Positions 11,131 through 24,638 are shown, counted from the stretch's first letter. The stretch: DNA of 64,000 nt from Nilaparvata lugens (GCF_014356525.2 NC_052505.1:52996630-53060629), one strand, 5' to 3'. Translations and numbers: made by a program. The notes: generated by a model from the sequence alone, not told the origin.

Positions 11131-11599
11131 CGATATTCTTAATAAACGTTAACTGGAAAACTATCAATCAAAATGATTGCTCCATATCCTTTCAATGATA
11201 TGGTTGGAATGAGGAAGAAATTTCCTATAAGAGTTACATACGGTAATGTGTTAACGTTCTTGAACTTCTTACGAGCGTTCAAACTGTTTGAAATTTGGCT
11301 TTGAATTCGACGAATGCACTTTTTCCAACTTTGAGTGCTCATAAAAAGTTCAAAAACGTGAAACAAAAGAACAATTCATATGAATCTGATCGTAAATTTC
11401 TTCCTCTTCCAACCATATTCTTAGAAAACCCCGAAAGAAAATTGACTACTGTCTTGTAGTCAGGTATTGGTTTACCAAAGGCTATGGAAGAAAACTAGAT
11501 AAAATTACCTGATCCTCCAGGATGGGGTTTGCACGAGGGGCTGATAGCTCCTCCCTTTAAAAAAGAGCTTATTGTGAATACTTAAAATCAGCCTCGGAA

Positions 11600-13645
11600 T
11601 GGGACTGCCTACTACGGAAATAAAATAGGAAACAAGCAAAAACCAGACTAAGGAAATGGAAACATGTATTGACAGCAACAACTTAGAATGTGAGAACAAT
11701 GTTGCAACGAGGAGAAATGATTGGAGGTAGCAAATGAAATTATAAAGTTCAACATTGATTTGATTGCACTTCAAGAGGTAAGGTGGATGGGAAGCAAACG
11801 AATAAATAAGAAAGAATTCACTCTACTAGCCTATATAGTGGACCTGAAGAGAGAACAAGGCAGTGTGGAACAGCATTCCTTATCAGAGGGGAATTGAGAG
11901 ACAGCCTTCTGTTATTTGAGCCGATGAATGATAGAATATGCAAAATATGAAAGGACGATTCCGAAATATTTCATTCATATGCGCCTATGCCCCAACAGAA
12001 GCATCTGAGGAAGTAAACTTTGATTTTTACCATAATTTGAGTCAAGTGTGTGGAAAACCTCCAAAACCTGATATGTTAGGATTGTTTGGAGATTTTAATC
12101 CGCAGATAGGCAGGGAAGATCTCCTTCAAGGGATTGTAGGTCATCACACCTTACATGAGAGTACAAATGAGAATGGCGCACTCCTGGTTCAACTTGCAGC
12201 AGAACAGAATCTCTCAGTTGCTAGTACCAGATTTTCTCACAAAATATCCACAAATGAACTTGGAAAGTGCCTAGCTCAGACATGGCCATTTAAATCGATC
12301 ATGTTTTGAGATCCAGGAGCCATGCTACCTCAATAATTGATGTTAGATCTGCAAGAGGACCCAATCGCGAATCTGACCACTACATGGTGGTGAAAAAGAT
12401 TTCAGAGAGGTTATCCATGATGAAATGTAACAAAAGTGGAACGTGGAGGCTTTGAAACAGATTCAGACCAAGAATGCCTATAAAAGAGCAATTCACCAGA
12501 AAATAGATTGCTGGGAGCAAGAAACTACAGTAGATGAGGAGGAAAATCTGGACAGTGTTTGGGGAAAACTGAGAGACATTATCATTGATTCTGCAAATGA
12601 AACTATTGGAAAAGGAACAAGGCAAAGAAATGCTGAATTGTATGATCAAGAATGCAAGACAGCTGCTATTGAAGAAAGGAATAGGCTGAGCTTGGCTGTG
12701 ATGCAAAGGTCAACGAGAGGCAATGTAGAAATATACAGAAAGCAGGCGGAAAGCAAAAAATATAATTAAAGAGAAAAAACGTGAATAGCTAAAAACAGAG
12801 AGTCTACATGCACAGAATGAAACAAGAACATTTTATAAAACTGTGAAAGTTATGAGTGAAGGGTTTCAACCAAGGACTAACATGTGCAAAAGTAAAGATG
12901 GTGAAGTGATTTTGAGGAAGCTTCAAAGAATTGTGAAGAAAAAGAACCTTTTAAAAAAATTGGTCATAAAACTTGTGACAATATCGTTCTCAATCAAATT
13001 TTAATATTATTTGTGCTTGATATACTTTTTTTGAGTAAAAATTATAGAAGTATTTCAACAAGAACGAAGAATGTACTTGTAACATGATATGATTAATAAT
13101 ATGATTTCTGAAGAATCGAGATTACTATACAGATGGGCAGAACATTTCCAGCAAGTACTGAATGGGGATGGAGATGGAGACCAAGATATCTGGATCCTCC
13201 GCTATCATACAGCTGATATTGAAGTGGAAACTCTCTTCTAAGGAAGAAGTAGTAGAAGCAGTGAAAAAACAAAAGAACTGCAAATCACCTGGAGATGACT
13301 CAATAACTGCAGAGATATGAAAAAGTGGAGGTGATAAGGTGATTGATAAGATATTTCAATTGATCATTATAATATGGGGCAAGGAAGAGTTACCTAAGGA
13401 GTGGGGCAAGGGTGTGATCTGACCCATCTATAAGAGAGGAGAAAAGCTGGTGTGTAGCAACTATAGAGGAATCACGCTATTGAATGTTGCCTACAAAATA
13501 CTATCCTCAATCCTCCTGAACAGAATGAATGAGCTCACTATCTGAAAGAATAATTGATGGATACCAATGTGGTTTCCGTCCGGGAAGAGGATCCACTGAT
13601 CAAATTTTTGCAACTGATATAGTCCAGGCAATGAATGCTCAAAAA
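11600..13645 (+). pseudogene. Degenerate non-LTR retrotransposon, 5' part (endonuclease and start of RT)
   Basis: Broken frames carry the APE-type endonuclease in order: IDLIALQEVRW near 11760, GTAFLIRGE near 11875, ICAYAPTE near 11970 and GDFNPQIGRE near 12090. A linker with SDHYMV follows near 12375. The start of reverse transcriptase comes next: SPGDDSITAE near 13285, PIYKRG near 13425, NYRGITLLN near 13460 and CGFRPGRGSTDQIF near 13570. Many stops and frameshifts make it dead. The style, including craniofacial-development-protein-2-like endonuclease wording, suggests an RTE-type LINE. It breaks off at 13645, where another element begins. Confidence 0.8.
12911..13103. other. Insertion of about 190 bp within the LINE
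   Basis: The LINE frame reads up to GATGGTGAAGTGATT and resumes at TCTGAAGAATCGAG. Between them is an unrelated AT-rich block, with TGATT at both junctions. It looks like a small insertion with a 5-bp target duplication, but the family is unknown. Confidence 0.45.
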
Positions 13646-14095
13646 AGGGTATGAAGGGAAATGTTTGGAAGACAATTTTTGACCCCGCAGCTCTGTTTAG
13701 GGTAGTAAGGAGGTAAACATATCAAAAGTCCCCACCCCTACTCACCGTGCTAAGGGGGTGGGGGTGATTCAAAGGTACCATTTTTTGGTTTCTCTCATAT
13801 AACTCGAAAACTATGTATCTTACGGACATAATTGTTCAATACAAAGTTTAAGCTTACATAATTCCCTACAATATTCATCTAATAATTTTCTCTAGATCTT
13901 CTATAGGTTTCAAGATATCCGCTCTTGAAGGTGTGACATTTTTGAAAAAAACACTTTTGCCTCCAATTTTTTTTTTAATTTTCGCTCTTATAACTTTTGA
14001 GAAAACGATGGGAAAAATCTATGCTGATTTTGAACTCATAGAACATTGAATTATCTTTAATTCGATGTATAATTTCACACTTTTTGCAGCAGCTT
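13646..14095. mobile_element. MITE-like element, one-armed copy
   Basis: This block starts GGGTATGAAGGGAAATGTTTGG and closely matches the left half of the palindromic element at 57160 (GTTTGGAAGACAATTTTTGA, then CCCCACCCCTAC, then AACTCGAAAACTAT). The right arm is absent. It separates the RT start (13645) from the C-terminal part (14105) of the LINE. Several hundred bases of RT are lost, so insertion was accompanied or followed by deletion. Confidence 0.6.
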
Positions 14096-14104
14096 TAGCT
14101 TTGA

Positions 14105-14580
14105 TTGTGCAAATATGCAAACAAAAATATGATGAAATCTGGACTTATATCAAAGTGGAATAAAATTAGAATTTACCAAACTCTGATAAGACCAGTAGTG
14201 ACGTGTGGCTGTGAAGTATGGGTTATTAGCTCACTAAACATCAATGCAGTGAGGATCTCCGAAAAGAATATTCTGAGAAGAATACATGGTATATGGAGAA
14301 GGAGAATGGAGAATAAGGAACAATGCAGAAGTCAATACCATTTTGCAAGGGAAATATATAGTAATAAGGTATATCAAATCTAGAAGAATCAGCTGGCTGG
14401 GCCATGTACAACGAATGGAGCAAAACAGAACACAGAAACATATGCTTGTTGGACGAATGGAAGAAACCAGAAGGGGTCGCTCCATAACCCGCGTGCTTGC
14501 GAGTGAGAAACTGGAGGAGCGAGCGGAGGCGAATTGTTGAGGAGGCCAAGGTCACGTAGGGCGGTAGTGCTTGGTAAGTA
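14105..14580 (+). pseudogene. Degenerate non-LTR retrotransposon, C-terminal part
   Basis: Broken frames carry the typical tail after RT: KIRIYQTLIRPVVTCGCEVW near 14165, then ILRRIHG, then SWLGHVQRMEQNRTQK near 14390 and RRGRS near 14475. It is the same orientation and type as the 11600-13645 block and is most simply its continuation across the intervening element. Confidence 0.75.
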
Positions 14581-14845
14581 AGTATGTGAGTACCTCTCGT
14601 TGAAAAATCTGTATATTGATATACAGAAGTTCACGAGTACAATCAAGTGTGAATCTTGCTACATAGAAATTGGAAAACTAGTATTACTAACATACGATCG
14701 AAAATTTCATAAATCCTATAGTTGTTCTATGTTATACTTCTGAGATATTTATTGTGAAATTAGCTCACCTTGTAACTTTCAAGGTTCAAGAACTCACTTG
14801 TTGCATATATTTTTCCACATTACGGAAAATCAAGATGAAATTGGA

Positions 14846-16243
14846 GGGTCTGATGCCAAAGTGAACCAAGTCGTTTCTTCTGTTTTTTCAGTATTGATTG
14901 TTGTAAGTGAAATCCATTTTATAAATTCAATATTCATGGTATGTTTATTTTGAAAATTTATAAGCAATTTATACATATTTCTTTCAAGAATGAGCAGGAA
15001 ATTTGAATTCAGGGACTTTGCATGTTACTAGTGAAGAAAAAAATATGTTTAGAAAACCGAACTTGGTTCACTTTGGCACCAACATTCAACTTAGTTCATT
15101 TTGGCAGAGCGAGATTTTGATTTTTGGTGAAAGGATCTATACTAAAAATCACACAAACTGTCGATCTAACTGATATATTTCAAATAATACAGTAAGATAC
15201 AGCATAAAGAGAAGTACGGTACTGAAAATATTCATACTAGTACCATTCATATTAGAATAAAAATATTTCAAAATTAATATTACAATTTCCAGCCAAAGTC
15301 ATAACCAATAAAATATAGGCTACAGGATGGAAACGTTATTCAAAGATGAATAATTTAATAGCAAGTCAAAATCTTGAAAAAACAAAGTACAAAAAAATAA
15401 TAATATTAAGGAATTTAAGAATGATTCGGAAATTAGTAGTTCAATTTCAAGTCAAATGTTCCAATTAACATTTTTCAAGTGACTTATCATGGAGAATCAT
15501 ATTGATATTTGGCTGATTGATATTTGTATGGCTCATTATCACATCATAATGAAGATGTGTAATAATTAATAAATTCATGTAGAGACAGGTTGTATCACCG
15601 GTATCTAGCTGTAATATTTCAAAAAACTTCTTTTGCCAGAGTGAACCAAGTACATTTTTCCATGTCAATCTCATAATAAAGCAATGTTGCCAAAACTGGC
15701 ATGTGGGAAGGATGTAGTACTTTGTTTACTAACATGCTTTTATAATAGTTGACATGTAATTCTACAGGTAGCGCCACAATAAAATCATTTGTAGTTGGTT
15801 CACTTTGGCAAATGAAAAAATAGAATGCATTCCACATAACCTCAAAATAATGAACACGAGATGAAAATGTTTGATAGAGTGAACTATTCTTATCTTCACT
15901 TTCAGAAGTTGAGGAACTTGGAATATAATCGTCACTGGAATGATCTGCACCATCAAAATCACTTTCTGAACTATCTTCCATGTCATTTGATTTGTCTACA
16001 TTTGAAGCTGCCTGAACCAAAATCTGAGTAGACGCCATTTTGAATGATAGTTGGTTCAGTCTGCCAAGAGAATTAATACTAAATTTCCCTTTTTGCAGAA
16101 TAAAAAGCTGAAAAATTTCCCTTTATAACAGCTGTGGGACTTGGTTCATTGTGGCAAAAGAAAGATCTCCTGATTGACTAAGTATAGATCAGAGTATTAC
16201 AAAAATTCAAATTTTGGAGTTGGTTCACTCTGGCATCAGACCC
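14846..16243. mobile_element. 1.4-kb TIR transposon with eight repeated motifs
   Basis: The left end GGGTCTGATGCCAAAGTG (14846 on) is the inverse of the right end, which reads CACTCTGGCATCAGACCC up to 16243. The match is 23 of 24 bp. The inner part of the TIR, TTGGTTCACTTTGGCA or its complement, recurs inside near 15062, 15091, 15635, 15795, 16051 and 16140. That makes eight copies including the ends. One ORF lies on the minus strand (16038-15619). Flanking bases do not show a clear target duplication. Confidence 0.7.
15619..16038 (-). CDS. ORF inside the TIR transposon, unknown function
   Basis: The ORF is 139 codons from an ATG at 16038. The N-terminal 55 residues are acidic and Ser-rich (DMEDSSESDFDGADHSSDDY, then SSSTSESEDKNSS). 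This composition is common before DDE transposase domains such as those of piggyBac-type proteins. The rest (aromatic and hydrophobic) is less convincing and overlaps two of the repeated motifs, so the real product may splice out or be truncated. A GAG|GTTATG donor is possible near 15840. No DDE domain is visible, so it is non-autonomous or decayed. Confidence 0.4.
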   Translation of the reverse strand: MASTQILVQAASNVDKSNDMEDSSESDFDGADHSSDDYIPSSSTSESEDKNSSLYQTFSSRVHYFEVMWNAFYFFICQSEPTTNDFIVALPVELHVNYYKSMLVNKVLHPSHMPVLATLLYYEIDMEKCTWFTLAKEVF

Positions 16244-17639
16244 TAGCCTATCTCATGGTACTCGTTCTTACACGTATTTCATGATGAAATCAAAAATGAA
16301 AAATATCAATTAATCTCTCACCTGTAATTCAAACTTCCTACTTTTTCAACTGACCAAGCACTTTTTATTGATATCAATTGGAACTTTATACATACTCTTT
16401 CCTACTTTGTAACGGGGATTCATGAAAAACTGTCATTAAATCATCTAACCACTTGGCTCTCTAGTTACTTGGGGTACACTTGACTCGAACAGCTTCACCC
16501 ACTGCGGGAAACCCTACTTTATGTCCGTGTCATGGAACTAATATGCCATAAGCCAGGAAAACGGCAGCTGCCGTCATCAAACTAGCGCAAAATCCAATTC
16601 TCCGCGGAAATTATACTCTAGAAAATTTCTTACCTAGGAGAGCCTGTTAATGGCTACTTAAATATAATGATTTCAGTCGTGAAGAAGAGAAGTGAAAAGA
16701 AGTAGGGAGAGAGGGGAAGAGAAGAAAGTTTGGTGCTGTGCTCACTAAGTAGCAACTTGACTTTATCGAGCAGCCTGGTCTACTACAGTCGTAAACAAGA
16801 TCGTGATGTGTATTATGGGCTAGGTTAGGTCGCACAAAAGTTGACAGATGCTTTATCAGAAGCCGCAACACGAGTTGTCATGATCGACTCTTGTAGCACA
16901 GAAGAGCAGTGCTTGTGTGATCACTCAAGAGTTGTGATTGGAAATTTTCTTCATTGATATGATTTTTCAGTAGATGTTCAGTAGAATTTCAGTAAAATAT
17001 ATTTGAATGACAATACCGGTGATGAATTCTGTTTGAAGATTCCTCTTCCTTTGTCCTTACCTATCAATATGAATCAATTTGATTGATTGATTGATTGTAT
17101 TCTAAGGCGACAAGAATAGAATAATTTGCGAAAATACCTAATCTTATTTATAAGAGCAAATTTCCAGGTTCCTAAACCTCTCTTAATAACTGTGAGTAGC
17201 TGATCAAATGAGGACAAATTAACAAATACCTGACGATGAACACTAATTGCAATCGGTCAAGGCATAGTAATAATTAATAGACAAAACTGGAAGCATGAAA
17301 AGTGATTTTTCACATACCGGTACAGTAGAATTTACCGATATGAAGTCATTATTTGGATTGTATGACAACCAACTTTTCAACTATAGCGCTCTCGGACTCT
17401 GTTAAACTCGACGATCAAGCAGAAAAACTATAGTGTAAATTTTGATAAGTGCCTTATCGAATAAGAACAAATTGTGTGGTAAAAGGCTTCAAGTATGCAA
17501 TTCCACAAGTGAAATTTGTGAGAAATTCAGGTAAAACAAACCATGTACAGTGTAGAGTAGGAGTAAAATAGTACTTAGCCAAATAGTTTTAGATAGAAAT
17601 AGTTTGTATTTAGTAATCATTTAGTTATTCTCTGTTACA

Positions 17640-18195
17640 GCAGACGGTACATGGTCACCAAAAGGGTAAACGAGCAAGTGGCATGCTGCAGTGACATGTC
17701 CTCCCCGGTGGCATGCCCGACCCAGTGGCACATCACCTGCGGTAATAAAGCTAGGAGTGGCAGAGGACAGTGAATCGCGGTGCCGCGCGGCCGTCCGTCG
17801 TAAAAAGCGTCGCTTACCGCCGGCTGCTTTCGATTCATAACCACTAGTTTACGATGATCGTAAAGTCGCTGCGAGCAGTTATGGATTTCCTTCAGTTCGG
17901 ATGTCGCACGCCAGGTGACGCTCACCGTAAAATGTTATTGCTCTTCGGTCCGAAACAGCTTTGTTCGGCGCTCCGATTTCTGAGATCCAGGAGTGATTTC
18001 TGAACTACATCAGATACCGGAGCGATTTCTGAGCGACTACTACCCCGCCGCAATGATCGCTGCCATCTTCCCTCTCACTTCAACCATAATCGGCAGACTG
18101 GATACAAGCTTGGCGGCCTGCCAAATACAGTACATCTCTCGAAGGATATTGCAGTTTATGTACTTCTTGATTTACGTCGCCCATCCTCCAGTAAT
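17640..18195. other. GC-rich islet of unknown nature
   Basis: Roughly 500 bp are distinctly richer in G+C and CpG than the surroundings (GGTGCCGCGCGGCCGTCCGT, TCGCTTACCGCCGGCTG). Frames of 60-100 codons exist on both strands, but neither has a convincing motif or splice context. It may be a promoter-proximal or UTR exon region, or an unrecognised element. The 16244-17630 region before it is featureless. Confidence 0.35.
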
Positions 18196-18981
18196 ATAGC
18201 CCAGTAATATGCCGCTACAACCAGTTCGTAGAATATTGGAGTTTTTATCCATGTCCTCCGTGGGAATATGTATCACATAATATTGAAAATAATTTAGAGC
18301 AAGTAACTTATTAAATAACAATTTATTTCCATAATTAATGCAAGGTATTACAGTGTAGCTATATTTACACTTGCACAAAGCATTCTATCTACTGGTTGAT
18401 AATGGTTTGATAATGCAATAGCCTAATGTATTTTTATGCTAGATTAAGATGTTTGTTTCTCTCTGTTTCTACTTAGGGTATAAATGCACATATTGTTTAT
18501 TAATCTATCCTGTATGCAATAAAACGATTACACTTTGAGGCTTCGATCTACAATAAATTCACAATATTGTTATTTCGTGCCAGTATACTACATCAACGTC
18601 AGTGGCATTTCTATTCTGTGTACCAACACGGTAGTACCAAATAGTAATCAACGATTAATCATATTGAATCCCCTTTCTCATTTCCCTAACCGTATGCCTT
18701 TTCCATTTTATCAAACCTCTCTCTCCACATCAACCCTCTCCCACAACTCTTCCCCTTCCCCCCTGACCATTCCCTAAGTTGTGATTGGGTGCCATGGCCT
18801 AATGTGGCCTATCTGATGACGTAATTATGGAGCACATTATTGACATGCGTGTGCACATGTGAACGTGCATGTCAACATACCTGTCATAGGCACTGACTGC
18901 TATTCCCAATAACAATTTAGCTGCCAACGCTGTCACACTTGCCAGCCAGCCAATTGCAGCCAACACAGAAGCTGATCCACC

Positions 18982-19046
18982 TTCAACTGTCAGCAATTCT
19001 TATGAATAACATCAATGCTTTACATCCGACTAATGTTGTCAATAAA
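18982..19046. repeat. Short palindromic dispersed repeat, copy 2 (diverged)
   Basis: TTCAACTGTCAGCAATTC, ATCAATGCTT and CTAATGTTGTCAATA follow the same order as copies 1 and 3. The following 19050-22520 is AT-rich with no supported feature. Confidence 0.5.
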
Positions 19047-22000
19047 TCTTACTATAAAGCACAGATAGAGTGAGAGGAAATAACAGAATTGGAAAGTGAA
19101 AGACTGTCTGTATTCTTGTCATCTGATATTAGACAATAGATATCCATATGGAATGAAACAATTTGAAATCATCTCGAACACTTATCTATTTGGAAAAATA
19201 TATATTGTTTTAATTGTTACAACACTACCACTCTCTAGTGAACTTGAAGCTTGAAAATCGAGCAGCAGAATATATGGAGTAAATGAAGTTAAATGATTGG
19301 TATTTGGTTGATCTATCAAGGTATGTCATTGGTCCAGACAAGACACGCTTAAAGTGGGTGTAGCATTTGAACTACTTTCACAATTATTGTAGGTCTAACT
19401 ACTAAAACACAATCTAACCAATATCAGAGACGAACACTTTCTATCATAACGTTTCAAGCTTTCAGTTTCTACTAGAGTTGATAATGGTGTATCTGGAATT
19501 CAATTTCTCAATGAATGGGTGGTTTTCATCAATTGAAACTAGTGAATTTATGAAGCAAAAACTAGCAGAAGTATGGAGAAAGAGGAGGTTATGAATGTGA
19601 GTAATATAAAGAAAACTGAAATGAGCTATGAACTCGAACTATGATAAGATAGATAAAAATGTCATATTCCATGAAAATTTTCCGATCTAGTGACATGGAA
19701 AACATGTTGGTTTAGCGTGTATTATGATGACGTGTATTTATGAAAACTCGAGAAGGATTATTAATGGAATTTTTATACCTCATACCCCTATTCAAATAAT
19801 TATCTTGAATAACTTAGATTGATAGAAGAAATCATAACCCTTATGTAAAAGCTTGAAAGAGGAATAGTTCTGTACTGATCTCATCCTTCTACCATGATCG
19901 AACGAGCTCTGATGGTTTTTATAAATTATACGAGAGAGAGAGCAGCAGTTATAGATAACAATAAATTATGTAAAGTACTGGTGATAAGTATTAGCCCAAT
20001 TTTTTCAACAATCAATATAAAATCAACAGGAATTACTTGAATGTAAATCATAATAACATTTATTGCTACATTGCAACTATACTTATCACATGACCAATAT
20101 TTTCCCTAGCTCAATCCAATATGAAGAAACCACACACCAAAGTTATTTATGTTGATGCAATTTCCCCTTTAATTTACAACATTGCACTCAAGCACTCATA
20201 TTGGATTTGATTCCAAACAGTTTTTTCTATCCAAAGAGAGATGAATGATAACAGGCCGATAAATAAGACATAAAGCCACATCCACCACCACCACAATAAT
20301 AGAGCTATTCTTCCCCACTAATACTTGCCTATCATTGTAAAAGTCTCACTTTATCGTGGTTATACCAACTTGCACTAGGTTTTCCATTGTAGAGAGATAG
20401 AGTTTGTCATTCAAATTTATTATTTGCTCTTCTCCGCTTCTTCTACCCTGCTCTGTGATAGAAATTGGGAATGCGCCAAAATCAGACCCCGAAACCCTCC
20501 TCCCCGTGACCCCCTCCAGTAAACCCCAAAACGCCCCTCTCACACCCACAAGGGTAGTTGCTCCTGGCATGGTTGACCTGCTTGCATATCGATATGACCT
20601 CATACTCACCGCTTGCTACCTCATACCTGAGCATCTAGGGCCATGGTTAATGATTCAATTCATCACAATAATTGAGACATAACGTTGTGTTTCAGTTGCA
20701 ACTTGCAATATAAACAATTGACCACAACTTGTACATTGCTTCGCGAAACGTTTTTCATAACGTTATGTGTAATTTATTGTCCAATTAGCTGAATCCTAGA
20801 TATTCTAGAACTCAGTTGTTCATTCTAGACTCGTGTGCTGAATAAATGTTCAACTCAAGCTCAACTCAATCCAGCATTACATCAAGCTATAAACACAACA
20901 CATTATTAAATTTATAATGATTCGTTTATTTCTCCCTTATTAACAAAACATTGCAGAGAACATTTGCAGAAAATGATCATTAAACAATACTAATTGAACT
21001 CATAATAAGACTCATCTATTGAAGCCTCCAATGAAACCAAAGTAATGACAATCCGACAGCTGTATGTATTAGAGATTTTTAAATACTTTCAAAGTAACAA
21101 AATTATATTTGTAAAGATGAATAATGGATATCAACGAACCACATAATAATAATATGAATAAATATAAATTTTATGATTCAGATCTGTCAATAATTCGTGA
21201 GCAGCTTATTCATATTAAACCAAAATTATTCAATTAATTCCCTACAGAACTCATCGAAATTCCATGTTAAAAAATTATCCAAACTAACATAAGCGAGAAT
21301 TTTTATTTAGATTTTAATATATTGTGATTATTTTTCTAGTTTGTGAAAGGATTTAGATTTTCCCTCATTGTGTTTCCCATGAGATATTCCCTATATACCT
21401 CACACAATATAATAATGAGGAAAAGAACACTGTAGTTAGTATAAGAGATTAGATTTAAGAGAATAAATAGTTTGTTGTGGATTTTGCTATTAATATTCTT
21501 CTTATTCTTTATTTATAATTATATTTGCTTCTGTTCTAATCTGATTAGATACAGCTTGATCGTATGGTAATTTCAGGTCCTCCTATATATTTAGGAGGTC
21601 CTGGTATTTTTTAATCTTTCTCCTACTCCCTCTGGCGAACAAGAGTCATCTTCACTTATATGATATCTATACATACCACGTGTTTTTAATTTTCAATTGA
21701 ATTGTTTTGTAATGATGAATATTATATTATGTGTGTGAAAAATATTTGAATTTGAACTACAAATAATATCAAATGATACAACAGACCCTCGCCCAATACC
21801 GTTTCAATCTCTAATTCCAATTAACACAGTCGAAATGTTATAATATTCATAGATAGAATTGAATGTCTCACATTCCGAGTCTGAGCCATCAGATGATACA
21901 ATTCCTCAAACTTTGATGAGGCATAAAAATTACACTTAACTTTCCAAGAGAAGTTAGTCTGGATGTACTTAATAATATAAGGCTATTACACGATTTCGAG

Positions 22001-22523
22001 CATTTGTAAAAACGTTCTCATGTATATGTATATCTATACAATAATAATACTTTTTAATTCTGAATTTGATCAAATCTCACATATTAGCTGATGATTCTTT
22101 AGATTCTATACTTAGGTGATTTTTGCATAAGTTGAAAATATAACCTATTTATTCAGTGCATAATTTTTGCATGAGTTGAAAAGATAACCCATTTATCAAG
22201 GTACCTAGAATACATTCTAGATACATTGCTATTTATGTAGTGGTTGATCTTGCTAATGAAAAGAGAAAGAAGAAGCGTCCGTAAGGAGCAGTGAAAAGAA
22301 AGAAGCAACGATTGAAGTGAATTCATTGGAGTTGGTGGTGGTGGGGTTTGAGAAGAAAGGCAATTAGAGCAAAATTAGCATTGTAATTACGTAGTGTACT
22401 GGGAGATAGAAGGAGAGCACTCCTGTCTCACGAACCTGGAGTCTGGGAATGCAGCGCTTGGCAAATAGGTCACGCGTGTGTGCGTGTGTGAGTACACAAC
22501 CCACATGTCAAGGCAAGGGAGCA

Positions 22524-22681
<158 letters not shown>

Positions 22682-22727
22682 GAACACAATCTTGGCCCAA
22701 ATGAAATTATCAATCCACAGAAGACTC

Positions 22728-22800
22728 ATTTCAAACTGACAGCATTCCCTGTATGAATGACACCAACGCTTCCTATGCATTCAATGCTGACAATATCAAG
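22728..22800. repeat. Short palindromic dispersed repeat, copy 3
   Basis: TTCAAACTGACAGCATT at the left and AATGCTGACAATATCAAG at the right flank CCAACGCTTCCTATG. The preceding GACTCA word is shared with the partial copy at 37771, so the unit may extend further out. Its left half lies about 50 bp after the CA tract. Confidence 0.65.
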
Positions 22801-23548
22801 TGAAACCCACTATAGTTGCGGTGGGACCTACCCACCTTCTCAGTACTTTGGCAGTTGCTGCCCACCTCACTATAATAGGCCTACTATTCTATCAAGAGTC
22901 CGAACTCATTCTCAGATGTTGAGATGCAAATTGTGAATCATCAAAGTCATCTCATCATTCAATAATCGTAAAACAATCCATCTTTATTTATTTTTGTAGA
23001 TTCTCTCTTTCTATTATTTTTATCTTTGAAATATATGTGGTATTATCATTCATACACTCAGTAACCACGAATATGATGTATTATTATCATATCCTAGTTA
23101 GATTTTTTAATTATGAAAACTGACAATCAGTCAGTTATGTTCATCATGTGTTGAATTGTGTGAGAATATAGAATGAGTAGAGAAGTACGGAATTCAGAGC
23201 ATCTGTGCTGAAAATTTCATGTGAATCAACACCGTCGTTTTTGAGAAGTGGAGATTTTTCTCGTTACTTATTGAATGAGCCTCATGTATCACATCTTTGA
23301 CATACACCCACATAATTATCCAGTAGAATCCTTTACTTTGATGTGAAATGCGCGTGATAGAGTTTACAAGAGCAATAGACCTTAAAAATTCTAGTACATA
23401 GAACCGCATTTCATAACTCTTTTTTTGTATCTGCCATCAATGCATGGAATATTCATCACATACAAAAAGCTTTCGGTAGAATCTTTCAAAATATCTTCGA
23501 GATCATGTTGCAGCGTTTAATTTGGGAGTATCTCAGATTTTAATTTTT

Positions 23549-24638
23549 ACTTTCCTTGCCCTATTACCATAGGTAAGGAAAGTATTGCTTTCCAAAAAAA
23601 TTAAGGTACCATAATTTCAAGTTTTCTATACGTTTCAAGGTCCCCTGAGTCCAAAAACATGATTTTTGGGTGTTGGTCTGTGTGTGCGTGTGTGTGTGTG
23701 TATGTGTGTGTGTATGTCTGTGAACACGATAACTCCATTCCTAATCAACCGATTGACTTGACATTTTAAACTTAAGGTCCTTATACCATGAGGATCCGAC
23801 AATAAGAAATTCAATAAAATTGAATACAAAATGGCGGAAAAAATGGCGGATAATTACTAAAAAACCATGTTTTTCACGGTTTTCTCGAAAACGGCTCCAA
23901 CGATTTTCTTCAAACTTATACCATGGATAGCTATTTATAAGCCCTACCAACTGGCATGAGTCTCATTTCTGGGAAAATTGCAGGAGCTCCGTAATATTCT
24001 TGAGAAAAATGGCGGATAATCACTAAAAAACCATGTTATTCACGGTTTTCTCGAAAACGGCTCCAACGATTTTCTTCAAATCTATACCATAGATAGCTAT
24101 TCATAAGCCCTATCAACTGACATGAGTCTCATTCCTGGGAAAATTGCAGGAGCTCCGTAATATTCTTGAGAAAAATGGCGGATAATTACTAAAAAACAAT
24201 GTTTTTCAAAAATGATTGACCGATTTTTTTCAAATTCATACCCTGTATAGTTATTTATCAGCTCTATTAACTGGCATGAGTCTCCTTTCTGGGAAACTAA
24301 TGGGGGGTCCACCCCATCCTTGAGAAATAGACTTTGTAACCTCCTTCTCGTGCATGAGGTAGATAGTAGAGCAGTTCACATACTCGAGACATTTAATCTG
24401 TAGAACAGCTGTTTTGACGACTTTTGAAAAATATAATCGAATTTCACAATTTACACAAAGGAAAAAGTACTCTGAAAACAATTATTATTATATATACACA
24501 TATATAGAAGTCTGATCGTAGTTTCAAATAATATGTTGCCGCCAATCGTCATTATGTTATCCCCCAAATTATTCTCGTTTGAGAATGGGGCTTACAGTTC
24601 AATGAGCAAGGAAAGTTGTGTGAGTGTTCCACACCAGA
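23549..24638 (-). mobile_element. TCTGG-family element, subfamily B, full copy
   Basis: On the minus strand it begins TCTGGTGTGGAACACTCACA (24638) and ends GGCAAGGAAAGT (23549). The flanks are TTTTT (left) and TTTTC (right), 4 of 5 identical. The 5' third differs from subfamily A (TCATTGAACTGTAAGCC type), while the 3' third is shared. A block of about 170 bp around GGAAAATTGCAGGAGCTCCG is tandemly repeated inside (near 23970, 24140 and a degenerate third copy). The microsatellite core is short (about 23690-23715). Confidence 0.8.

Noticed and set aside
17635..18199. Frames in the GC-rich islet (96 codons minus, 68 codons plus)
   Set aside because: High G+C lowers stop density. No motif or matching splice sites were found, so only the composition is reported.
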